Source: an uncultured Selenomonas sp.
GTDB lineage: Bacteria > Bacillota > Negativicutes > Selenomonadales > Selenomonadaceae
Length of the DNA stretch: 7,698 nt
Reading direction: 5' to 3'
Assembly (NCBI GenBank): GCA_937915915.1
Contig: CALGGN010000054.1
Coordinates: 1-7,698, forward strand
Below the pieces are notes generated by a model. It worked only from the letters and a program-made list of their open reading frames with translations, did not search any database and was not told the DNA's origin. Both the position numbers and the translations under genes were made by a program. Below, in pieces: positions 1 through 5,519 of this stretch; position 1 is the first letter of the stretch, and every line of letters begins with the position of its first letter.

Positions 1-271
1 GGTCAGCGGCATTGACGAGGAATTGCAAGCGATAGTATTCCTTCGGCAGATCGGAGAGCATGATAACCTCCGGCTCGCTTTGGGGATTTTCCATGTCGTA
101 CACACGGAACTCGGCGAAATTGCACGCCACGATCCACCGGGGACGCTTGGAGTAGGGAAGCTCGGCGGCATAGCGCTTCGCCTGTTGGTAGGGCGTGAGC
201 AGGGTGCCGTCCGACTGTCGGATGGGCTTCGACAGGTCTTTCCCCAGTCCCTTCTGCTCAGATTCCCTCAT
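1..271 (-). pseudogene. N-terminally shortened fragment of an MmeI-like type IIG restriction-modification DNA methyltransferase
   Basis: The minus strand read from the ATG at 271 gives about 90 residues that run off the left edge. They contain QKGLGKDL, KPIRQSDGTLLTPYQQAKRY, a PRWIVACNFAEFRVYDM segment and EYYRLQFLVNAAD. This order is what I know from the N-terminal domain of MmeI-like type IIG proteins, large single-chain enzymes that methylate and cut DNA. In intact relatives this block follows roughly 80 residues that carry a nuclease-like core. Here an in-frame TAG (308-310) lies 13 codons upstream of the ATG, so that part is missing. An AAGGAGG sequence precedes the ATG by about 11 nt, so translation is possible, but the product would lack the nuclease start. 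The rest of the gene is outside the window. I read it as a 5'-truncated remnant; a new shorter start is the alternative. The family call is fairly sure. Confidence 0.7.
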
Positions 272-575
272 GGCTTTGCCATCCTCCTTGCTCAATTGCT
301 TCTCAGCCTATAAAAATTCCACTTGAGCAAGGGAAATCCTGCCCAATGAGAAAAATTCTGTTTTTTGAAAATTTCTTGCTTTCTGAATTCTGCCCCGTGC
401 ATAGGAGCAATTCCTGCAAAATCTGCAATGCACCTTGCCAGTAGTTAAGAACCGTTGTAAACTCCGTGCAAAACGGTGTTTCGCACTACGCCCTTACACG
501 AAATCTAAGCTCTCACTGCGCCTATCGGCTTGTGCTTGCTAAGATTTCGTAGTAAAATTAAGAAGAGGAGGCGGC
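272..575. other. Intergenic stretch between the methyltransferase fragment and the rpn gene
   Basis: No convincing gene is seen on either strand. The minus strand has short open frames (for example about 46 codons ending near 305) without a recognised motif or ribosome site. The stretch holds a weak inverted pair, ACCGTT/AACGGT near 449-477, and the strong 498-550 stem-loop listed separately. I did not find a convincing -35/-10 pair for the rpn gene. Confidence 0.5.
498..550. repeat. Stem-loop (13-bp inverted repeat) upstream of rpn
   Basis: ACGAAATCTAAGC (498-510) and GCTAAGATTTCGT (538-550) pair over 13 positions with one A/A mismatch, around a 27-nt loop. The structure ends 15 nt before the rpn ribosome binding site. 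It has no T-run, so it is not a standard terminator for rightward transcription. A leader structure or a repeat end is possible. Confidence 0.6.
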
Positions 576-1400
576 ATGCCCATGGGACGTATCAAAGATT
601 GGGAAGAGCTGACCATCAGTGACAATTTCCTCTTTCAGAAGGTCATGCAGAACCCACGGCTGTGCAAGCGGCTCATAGAAAAATTGCTGGGCATCAAAGT
701 GAAGCAACTCACCTACCCCGCGACGGAGAAAACCATAGAGGCAAGCCCCACCCAGAAAGGCATCCGGCTCGACCTCTATGTGGAAACCGAGGACGGCACA
801 ATCGTCGACATCGAGATGCAAACGGCAGACAAGTCCCTCGGTTGGCTCCCCAAGCGCACCCGCTACTATCAGGCCATGATAGACCTCAATGTGTTGGGCA
901 AAGGCAAGGACTACATCGAACTCAAAAAGTCCTTTGTCATCTTCATCTGCACATTTGACCCATTCCCGGAGAGTAACCGCAAGATGTACACTTTCACCAA
1001 CCTCTGTCACGAGCAGGACGGCTTGGAGCTTGGAGACGAGACGGTGAAGATTTTCCTCAATACCAAAGGAACTATCGGCGAGGTGGACGAGGACATCGAC
1101 AAGTTCCTCGCCTATGTGGACGGCAAAGCCGCCGAGGGACAGTTCACGCAGGATATCGCCGCCGAAGTGGAGCGGTTGAAACAACACAACGAAACGAGGG
1201 TGGAGTATATGACGCTGATGATGGAACTCAAAGAGCAGAGACGAGAAGGTTACGATGAAGGGCGCACGGATGGTCGCGTTGACAATATCGTGGACAACGT
1301 CCGTGCACTCGTTGCAGAGACGGGGTGGAGTACCGACAGGGCTTTCGATGTGCTTCACGTCTCGCCAGAGGACAGAGTGGTCGTGGTTGCACGGCTCTAA
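576..1400 (+). CDS. Rpn family recombination-promoting nuclease / PD-(D/E)XK nuclease family putative transposase
   Basis: This is a 274-residue protein of the Rpn (PDDEXK_2, TIGR01784-type) family. Members are DNA nucleases, often annotated as transposases, and the E. coli ones are known to promote RecA-independent recombination. It opens with the family's DWEELTISDNFLFQKVM segment. Likely catalytic residues are D66 (in GIRLDLYVE) and E80-x-Q82 (in VDIEMQT), followed by the conserved RTRYYQAMID stretch around residues 94-103. A charged tail, EGYDEGRTDGRVD (residues 224-236), is a short form of the EGxxEGR repeats usual at the C-terminus. Length is normal for the family. AGGAGG at 566-571 lies only 4 nt from the first ATG but 10 nt from a second ATG at 582 (MGRIKDW), which may be the true start. 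A terminator-like hairpin follows at once. It is transcribed alone, toward the uvrA-like gene. Confidence 0.88.
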   Translation: MPMGRIKDWEELTISDNFLFQKVMQNPRLCKRLIEKLLGIKVKQLTYPATEKTIEASPTQKGIRLDLYVETEDGTIVDIEMQTADKSLGWLPKRTRYYQAMIDLNVLGKGKDYIELKKSFVIFICTFDPFPESNRKMYTFTNLCHEQDGLELGDETVKIFLNTKGTIGEVDEDIDKFLAYVDGKAAEGQFTQDIAAEVERLKQHNETRVEYMTLMMELKEQRREGYDEGRTDGRVDNIVDNVRALVAETGWSTDRAFDVLHVSPEDRVVVVARL

Positions 1401-1408
1401 ACTCTGAC

Positions 1409-1441
1409 ATTTTACCCCCCTACAGCAGGGGGTAAAATTTT
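1409..1441 (+). terminator. Rho-independent terminator of rpn, possibly bidirectional
   Basis: ATTTTACCCCC (1409-1419) pairs perfectly with GGGGGTAAAAT (1428-1438) across an 8-nt loop, and T residues run to 1441. It begins 9 nt after the rpn stop. The A/T ends of the stem also give a T-run on the minus strand, so it could stop leftward transcripts from the aldo/keto reductase remnant too. Confidence 0.7.
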
Positions 1442-1596
1442 GACCTAGGGGGTGCAAACGCACCCCCTAGGCGGGGATTTTGCATTCCCGTACAATAATT
1501 CAATGTAATGCCATATCTTTTTGTTTGCGATTCCTGCATCGCTTTCCAAATGCCTGTACTCCGGTCCGGCTTTAAGTCTTGGCTGATGGTAAACAT
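1420..1596 (-). CDS. Short open frame of unknown nature, possibly a gene stub
   Basis: This frame has 58 codons, starts MFTISQDLKPDRSTG and is not recognised. It has a good ribosome site (GGGGAGG at 1604-1610, 7 nt from the ATG) and lies 14 nt after the aldo/keto reductase remnant, as a second operon gene would. Its last 20 or so codons run through the three hairpins, which argues that only the 5' part (to about 1495) ever was coding. I treat it as the start of a lost gene; a chance frame is equally possible. Confidence 0.3.
   Translation of the reverse strand: MFTISQDLKPDRSTGIWKAMQESQTKRYGITLNYCTGMQNPRLGGAFAPPRSKFYPLL
1444..1471. repeat. Perfect 12-bp stem-loop, second of three tandem hairpins
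   Basis: CCTAGGGGGTGC (1444-1455) and GCACCCCCTAGG (1460-1471) are exact reverse complements around the loop AAAC. It starts 2 nt after the terminator's T-run. No T-run follows on the plus strand. Confidence 0.75.
1472..1490. repeat. Small stem-loop, third of three tandem hairpins
   Basis: CGGGGA (1472-1477) pairs with TTCCCG (1485-1490) with one G-T wobble around a 7-nt loop containing TTTT. It abuts the previous hairpin with no gap, so the three together form one structured block of about 80 nt. Confidence 0.5.
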
Positions 1597-1610
1597 ATTT
1601 TTGCCTCCCC

Positions 1611-1769
1611 TTATAAATTTTTGCCCATTTCGTATGCTTCCTGCATGGCCGCATCGAAAACGGGCTGCAAATCCCGCTCTTCCAAGTGGTTCCCAAAAAC
1701 CTGATCGCCGCCGACGGTGCCGGAACCCCACGATCATGCTCCCAAAGCGATTTTCGGCAAATTTTTCAT
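1611..1769 (-). pseudogene. Dead 5' remnant of an aldo/keto reductase gene
   Basis: From the ATG at 1769 (GGAGGAGG just upstream) the frame reads MKNLPKIALGA, TGA, SWGSGTVGGDQVFGNHL, EERDLQPVFDAAM and stops at TAA 1611-1613 after 52 positions. This matches the N-terminus of NADPH-dependent aldo/keto reductases, where G-(T/A)-W-x-W-G opens the first barrel strand. The TGA at 1734-1736 sits exactly where the first Trp of that motif is expected, one base away from TGG. After DAAM the expected DTAxxYG cofactor and catalytic region is missing. Two lesions, a nonsense codon and loss of about 250 residues, make it a pseudogene. A promoter and a possible MerR-type operator remain upstream. Confidence 0.75.
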
Positions 1770-1799
1770 GTGTCCTCCTCCTGTTTTTCACAACAATGA

Positions 1800-1816
1800 T
1801 TAGGGTTCACTCTTTA
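1800..1816. promoter_or_regulatory. Possible MerR-family operator upstream of the aldo/keto reductase remnant
   Basis: TTAGGGTTCACTCTTTA has half sites AGGGT and ACTCT spaced by TC, close to the TAGAGT-N2-ACTCTA pattern I know for MerR-type regulators of aldo/keto reductase and alcohol dehydrogenase genes. It lies about 30 nt upstream of the remnant's start and downstream of the best promoter, unlike the usual position between -35 and -10, so the call is weak. Confidence 0.3.
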
Positions 1817-1850
1817 TACCCGGCCTCGCGTAAATTACATCTTGTCATTT

Positions 1851-1879
1851 ATTTTATATATTAAACGTCAAGTTGTCAA
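1851..1879 (-). promoter_or_regulatory. Sigma-A type promoter reading toward the aldo/keto reductase remnant
   Basis: On the minus strand a perfect TTGACA (1874-1879) is followed by 17 nt and TAAAAT (1851-1856). This is a near-consensus vegetative promoter. It points leftward, with about 75 nt between its likely start site and the remnant's ATG at 1769, so a transcript may still be made from the dead gene. Confidence 0.65.
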
Positions 1880-1901
1880 TATTATATCCGAAAAAACTTA
1901 T

Positions 1902-2060
1902 GGAAACGCTGATTAAATGAGCTTTTGTCATTGTCGAAGGATTTTTCTGTCAGGCAAGAAAGATGCCGTGAAGTCGTAGCAGAGCTACGTCGAACGGCAT
2001 CTGACGCAGCATGACAGAAAAAGACTCGGCAAGGGCAAAAGGGAATTAATCAGTGTTTAC
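1902..2060. mobile_element. 159-bp palindromic MITE-like element
   Basis: The two halves are imperfect reverse complements along their full length. Ends are GGAAACGCTGATTAA (1902-1916) against TTAATCAGTGTTTAC (2046-2060). Inner blocks are TTTTTCTGTCA against TGACAGAAAAA, AGATGCCGT against ACGGCATCT, and a core CGTAGC (1975-1980), AGA, GCTACG (1984-1989). There is no open frame of note. Such gene-free palindromes fit a miniature inverted-repeat element moved in trans. It lies 10 nt beyond the stop of the uvrA-like gene, so it may also act at the 3' end of that transcript. I see no clear target-site duplication. Confidence 0.7.
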
Positions 2061-2070
2061 TTATATCACG

Positions 2071-4557
2071 CTATCTCAGGAACTGCCCGGTGATGCTTTC
2101 CTTGCTCCCCGCAACCTCCTCCGGTGTCCCCGCTGCCACAACCCTGCCTCCGGCCTCGCCGCCACCCGGTCCCATATCGATGATGTAATCGGCATTTTTT
2201 ATCACATCCAGATCATGCTCGATGACTACCACCGTGGCACCGTTTTCCATCAGCGCTGCGAATACACCGAGCAAAACCTGCACATCCAGCGGATGCAGCC
2301 CGATGGTCGGCTCATCGAAGACGAACAGGGCATCCGATTGGACCTTGCCCATCTCGCTGGCCAGTTTCAGCCGCTGGGCCTCGCCGCCGGAGAGACTGGG
2401 GGTTTCCTCGCCCAGTGTCAAATATCCAAGACCAAGCTGCTGCAGAACGGTGAGGCGCTGATGCACGGTTTTCATGTCCCGGCAGACCGTCAGCGCCGTA
2501 TTCACGTCCATATCCATCAAATCCGGCAGGGAAAATGTACGCCCTGCCTTGTTTTCGTATTTCACGCCGTACGCCGCCCTGGCATAGCGGGAACCGTGAC
2601 AATCGGGACAGGGGATGTCCACATCGGGAAGGAACTGCACATCGAGACTGATGGCTCCCGTTCCGTCGCAGACGGGACAGCGAAATTTTCCCGTGTTGTA
2701 GGAGAAATCCCCGGCCTTATAGCCCTTTTGTTTGGCCGACGCGGTGCGAGCATAGATTTTCCTGAGCTCATCATGGACATTGGCATAGGTGGCCACGGTG
2801 GAGCGGATATTGAGGCCGATGGGGGTTGCATCGATCAGTTTGGCATGACGAATCCCTGCCGCTTCGATTTTTTTGACATGCTTTGGAAGAGACGTGTGCT
2901 GTGTCATGGCAGTCAAACCCGGCACGAGGCTTTCCAGAATCAAGGTGGTCTTGCCGCTGCCGGAGACTCCGGTCACCACCGTCAGCCGTCCTTGGGGGAT
3001 ATCCACTTTGAGGGGCTTCACGGTATGGATTCCCTCTGTTTCCATATGGATGCATCCCTTGGCAAACAGATCGGCGGCAGGAGCGCGCCCACGAATCATC
3101 ACCTCGGCTGTCCCTGCCAAAAAGGGCGCAATCCTGGATCCCTTGTTTCGGCAAATGTCTCCCACCGTTCCTGCGGCAATGACCTTGCCGCCATTGGCAC
3201 CTGCCTCCGGCCCCATCTCGATCAGCCAATCCGCTTCTTTCAAAATCTGCGTTTCGTGATCCACCAACAGAATGGAATTGCCGTCGGCAATCAGGTCGCG
3301 CATCACGCCGGAGAGTCCCACGATATTGGCAGGATGCAGACCGATGGAAGGCTCATCCAGCACATAGAGCACGCCCGTGGTGCGGTTGCGTACTGCACGG
3401 GCAAGCTGCATTCTCTGCCGTTCTCCCGTGGAAAGAGTAGATGCTGCCCGATCGAGTGTCAGATAGCCAAGCCCCAAGTCCATCAGACGCTTGGCAACGA
3501 TTTGGAAGGACTCGCCGATGCTCTCTGCCATAGGCCGCATTTCCTCCGGCAAGGAAGAGGGAACGGACGCCACCCATGGAATTAGGTCAGACAGTGTCAT
3601 GCGGCAGACTTCAGCCAAGGAAATGCCCTGCAGGAGCGGTGCTCTGGCCGCCTCGGACAAGCGCGTTCCATGACACTCCGGGCAAATATCTTCTTTCAGG
3701 AACTTCTCCACCCGCTTCATGCCCTTTTCGTCCTTCACCTTTGCGAGGGCGTTTTCCACGGTGTAGATGGCATTGAAATAGGTGAAGTCCATCTCCCCAG
3801 CCGCACCGCTGGTCTTGTTCTGATAGATCATGTGGTGCTTGACGGCGGGACCACGGAAGACCATGTCCCGCTCCTCGGAAGTAAGTTCCGAGAAGGGAAT
3901 ATCTGTCCGCACCCCCAGTTCCCGCGCAATGTCTTTCATCAGCGACCACATGAGGGTCTGCCAGGGCAGCACCGCCCCTTCGTCGATGGTCAGGGATTCA
4001 TCGGGAACGAGGGTGGATTCGTCCACAGTTCGCACCGTTCCCGTGCCGCTGCAATGGGGACAGGCGCCTTGGCTGTTGAAAGCCAGTTCCTCGGCGCCGG
4101 GACCATAGAAATGCTCACCGCACTCCGGGCAGATGAGTTCCTGCTCGGCAGCCACGGCAAGGGAGTGGGGCAGATAGTGGCCATTGGGGCAGCGGTGGCT
4201 GGCAAGGCGGGAAAACATCAGCCGCAGGCTGTTCAAGAGTTCCGTTCCCGTGCCAAAGGTAGAGCGTATCCCCGGCACCCCCGGCCTTTGCCGCAGGGCA
4301 AGGGCGGCCGGCACATACAGCACCTCGTCCACTTGCGCCTTTGCCGCCATGGTCATGCGCCGCCTCGTATAGGTGGACAAAGCGTCAAGGTAGCGTCGGG
4401 AGCCTTCGGCGTAAAGCACGCCCAGAGCAAGGGAGGATTTGCCGGAGCCTGAGACCCCGGCGATGCCAACGATTTTATGGAGCGGCACATCCACGTCGAT
4501 ATTTTTGAGATTATGAACCTTCGCACCACGTATTTTGATGCAATTCGGTGTTTCCAT
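2071..4557 (-). CDS. UvrA-like ABC ATPase lacking the UvrB-binding domain (UvrA2/DrrC class)
   Basis: This 828-residue cytoplasmic protein has two ABC ATPase halves of the UvrA type. Half one: Walker A GVSGSGKSS (34-42), zinc modules C123/H127-C143/C146 and C166/C169-C292/C295, signature LSTGERQRM (375-383), Walker B LYVLDEPSIGLHP (397-409), H-loop H434. Half two: Walker A GVSGSGKTT (530-538), zinc finger C627/C630-C650/C653, signature LSGGEAQRL (722-730), Walker B LFVFDEPTIGLHP (744-756), H781. Canonical UvrA is about 940 residues and has a UvrB-binding domain between the Zn ligand pair here at 123-127 and 143-146; only about 15 residues remain. That is the UvrA2 class, linked to DNA-damage tolerance or resistance to DNA-binding drugs and antibiotics, not to core UvrABC repair. 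The start fits the family (IKIRGAKVHNLKNIDVD), but only a poor ribosome site is visible. TTGACG (4595-4600) could be a -35. It appears intact and monocistronic. Confidence 0.9.
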   Translation of the reverse strand: METPNCIKIRGAKVHNLKNIDVDVPLHKIVGIAGVSGSGKSSLALGVLYAEGSRRYLDALSTYTRRRMTMAAKAQVDEVLYVPAALALRQRPGVPGIRSTFGTGTELLNSLRLMFSRLASHRCPNGHYLPHSLAVAAEQELICPECGEHFYGPGAEELAFNSQGACPHCSGTGTVRTVDESTLVPDESLTIDEGAVLPWQTLMWSLMKDIARELGVRTDIPFSELTSEERDMVFRGPAVKHHMIYQNKTSGAAGEMDFTYFNAIYTVENALAKVKDEKGMKRVEKFLKEDICPECHGTRLSEAARAPLLQGISLAEVCRMTLSDLIPWVASVPSSLPEEMRPMAESIGESFQIVAKRLMDLGLGYLTLDRAASTLSTGERQRMQLARAVRNRTTGVLYVLDEPSIGLHPANIVGLSGVMRDLIADGNSILLVDHETQILKEADWLIEMGPEAGANGGKVIAAGTVGDICRNKGSRIAPFLAGTAEVMIRGRAPAADLFAKGCIHMETEGIHTVKPLKVDIPQGRLTVVTGVSGSGKTTLILESLVPGLTAMTQHTSLPKHVKKIEAAGIRHAKLIDATPIGLNIRSTVATYANVHDELRKIYARTASAKQKGYKAGDFSYNTGKFRCPVCDGTGAISLDVQFLPDVDIPCPDCHGSRYARAAYGVKYENKAGRTFSLPDLMDMDVNTALTVCRDMKTVHQRLTVLQQLGLGYLTLGEETPSLSGGEAQRLKLASEMGKVQSDALFVFDEPTIGLHPLDVQVLLGVFAALMENGATVVVIEHDLDVIKNADYIIDMGPGGGEAGGRVVAAGTPEEVAGSKESITGQFLR

Positions 4558-4648
4558 CCTATCACTGCTTTCATAAACATTTTCATAAATAATTCGTCAA
4601 ATTTTCCTAATAGGTCGATGCCTTTGCTCCCATCAGCACCCACCTGCC

Positions 4649-4801
4649 ATGAAGGAACTAAATGAAGAGATTGCTTACAACCGTTACATGAATTTTAAGG
4701 CAGCTGCTTTGGGCGAAAAATCAGAGTATATCATTACAGGCGTACCAGCAGAATTTTTGCTTTCGGGATTGATGGGCGGCAGCGTGGCAACGACTTTTTG
4801 A
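4649..4801 (+). pseudogene. Unrecognised 50-codon coding-like fragment
   Basis: The plus strand reads MKELNEEIAYNRYMNF, KAAALGEKSEYIITGVP, AEFLLSGLMGGSVATTF and stops. I do not recognise the family. The composition, with ordered charged and hydrophobic stretches and no rare-residue clusters, looks like real protein, and no frame on the other strand looks better over 4650-4790. No ribosome site precedes the ATG, so it is likely an internal or truncated piece, not an active gene. Its stop overlaps the last flavodoxin-like codon on the opposite strand (about 4797-4803), so the two pieces meet tail to tail at what looks like a recombination joint. The remaining part of 4558-4648 holds only the 5' region of the uvrA-like gene. 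Confidence 0.3.
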
Positions 4802-4862
4802 TACTGCCATTCACATAGTTCTGCCCCTTGCGGGAATAGTAGGCTATCAAGATTTTGGACAT
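4734..4862 (-). pseudogene. 5' stub of a flavodoxin gene
   Basis: From the ATG at 4862 the first 22 residues, MSKILIAYYSRKGQNYVNG then SIK, match the N-terminus of flavodoxins: beta strand 1 plus the start of the FMN phosphate loop in the NYVNG subtype common in anaerobes. After residue 22 (about 4797) similarity ends and the frame drifts to a stop at 4734, giving 42 residues in place of about 160. The gene head is complete: AAGGAG sits 7 nt before the ATG and a perfect TATAAT lies about 30 nt upstream. The protein cannot bind FMN. It is a remnant of a redox gene whose body was lost. Confidence 0.7.
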
Positions 4863-4889
4863 GATAACGCTCCTTTCCCTCTTGCACGG

Positions 4890-4918
4890 ATTATACGATA
4901 TACCTGAATCCGTGAAAC
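4890..4918 (-). promoter_or_regulatory. Promoter of the flavodoxin stub
   Basis: A perfect -10 TATAAT (minus strand, 4890-4895) lies at a fitting distance from the stub's ribosome site. The -35 at 17-nt spacing is GTTTCA (4913-4918), matching TTGACA at only 3 of 6 positions. The promoter faces left, away from the 4927-5133 repeat element. Confidence 0.45.
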
Positions 4919-4936
4919 TCGAACACTGTCCGTCCC

Positions 4937-4978
4937 CCTTTGGGGGCGGGGGACCGCCATCGGCGGTGGTGGGGGGAC
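4937..4978 (+). repeat. G-rich hairpin repeat, copy A
   Basis: This 42-bp unit begins CCTTTGGGGGCGGGG and contains the perfect hairpin ACCGCC-ATC-GGCGGT (4953-4967) followed by GGTGGGGGG. It matches copy B in 31 of its first 39 bases when B is read on the minus strand. Confidence 0.7.
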
Positions 4979-5015
4979 AATGTGTCAATGAATGCAGTCT
5001 CCTACCGTAAAATCG

Positions 5016-5057
5016 TCACCCCCACCACCATCTTCGATGGTTCCCCGCCCCCAAAGG
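5016..5057 (-). repeat. G-rich hairpin repeat, copy B (inverted)
   Basis: Read on the minus strand it starts CCTTTGGGGGCGGGG like copy A, and its hairpin is ACCATC-GAA-GATGGT. Two stem pairs differ from copy A, and both sides changed so that pairing is kept. Spacing to copy A is 37 bp. Confidence 0.7.
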
Positions 5058-5064
5058 TTATGTA

Positions 5065-5445
5065 TCAATACATCAACAATGTGCGGCATGAAAAATGTTG
5101 ATGTATTGTTACCTTGTTCAAAGGGGGCGGACATAGCAAGTACATCATACATCCATCCAGTTTCACGGTGATGACAAGATCGGCTTCCCTCACGTACTCC
5201 TCCAGCTTTGTTTCCTCCAAAACAATTTGAATCCCCGATCCCAGTGCAGCATTCGTATAGGCAAGAAAAGCAAACCCAAGCCCGCCTGCAGCACCTGCCC
5301 TGGCAGCGTCAGGATTTGCCCTGTGAACGATATCCTTCGAAAGCATCGCATAATCCCACAGCCATTTGTCCATCTGGGCAATAGAGGATGGCGAAGCGCC
5401 TTTCTGTGGGCCATAGACTGCATCCCTGGCAACAACAATTTTCAT
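5065..5445 (-). pseudogene. Internally deleted and truncated glycerate kinase
   Basis: From the ATG at 5445 (AGGAGG 10 nt upstream) the frame begins MKIVVARDA, like the MKIVxAPDSFK start of class I glycerate kinases. It then goes straight to VYGPQKGASP, a motif far into the family, then ARAGAAGGLGFAFLAY, GSGIQIVLEETKLEEYVREA and DLVIT. Intact enzymes are about 380 residues and phosphorylate glycerate in serine, glyoxylate and hexarate breakdown. Here some 250 residues between the first nine and VYGPQ are gone, yet the frame is kept. DLVIT should be followed by GEGRxDxQT but reads VKLDG, then unrelated sequence within the repeat element. The 126-codon frame could be translated, but it lacks most of the enzyme and cannot be active as known. 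Confidence 0.8.
5066..5108. repeat. Perfect 13-bp inverted repeat
   Basis: CAATACATCAACA (5066-5078) and TGTTGATGTATTG (5096-5108) are exact reverse complements with a 17-nt loop. The arms also carry similar outer flanks (AAGGTTATGTAT and, on the minus strand, AAGGTAA), which hints that they are two copies of one longer sequence. Confidence 0.75.
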
Positions 5446-5519
5446 TGCATCACATCCTCCTGCCGCACTTTTCCTGTGTTTGCATCGCTCCCACTCCTTG
5501 CATAGCCTCAACGAGATAT

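Larger units (their letters stand above)
4927..5133. mobile_element. 207-bp nested inverted-repeat element
   Basis: The outer ends TGTCCGTCCCCCTTTG (4927-4942) and CAAAGGGGGCGGACA (5119-5133) are inverted copies apart from one base. Inside are two facing copies of a 42-bp G-rich hairpin unit and a separate 13-bp perfect inverted repeat. There is no gene except the tail frame of the glycerate kinase remnant. This suggests a MITE or REP-like mobile repeat, or a cluster of them, inserted between the flavodoxin stub and the glycerate kinase remnant. I see no target-site duplication. Confidence 0.6.

Noticed and set aside
558..1463. 301-codon open frame on the minus strand
   Set aside because: It lies opposite the rpn gene, which has clear family motifs and a ribosome site; the minus frame has no recognisable domain.
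1734..1736. Selenocysteine or TGA-as-tryptophan recoding
   Set aside because: The site is a Trp position, other Trp codons in the window are TGG, TGA ends other genes here, and the gene is truncated anyway.
2053..3585. 510-codon open frame on the plus strand
   Set aside because: It is antisense to the uvrA-like gene, rich in His, Arg and Gly as GC-rich shadows are, and has no motif.
3670..4452. 260-codon open frame on the plus strand
   Set aside because: Another antisense shadow of the uvrA-like gene.
4353..4643. Minus-strand frame with GIDLLGKFDELFMKMFMKAV upstream of the uvrA-like gene
   Set aside because: It has no stop before entering the uvrA-like gene in another frame, no ribosome site and no recognised family; probably the gene's leader.
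4927..5133. CRISPR array
   Set aside because: The repeats are inverted and self-pairing, only two or three copies exist, and there are no regular spacers or cas genes.
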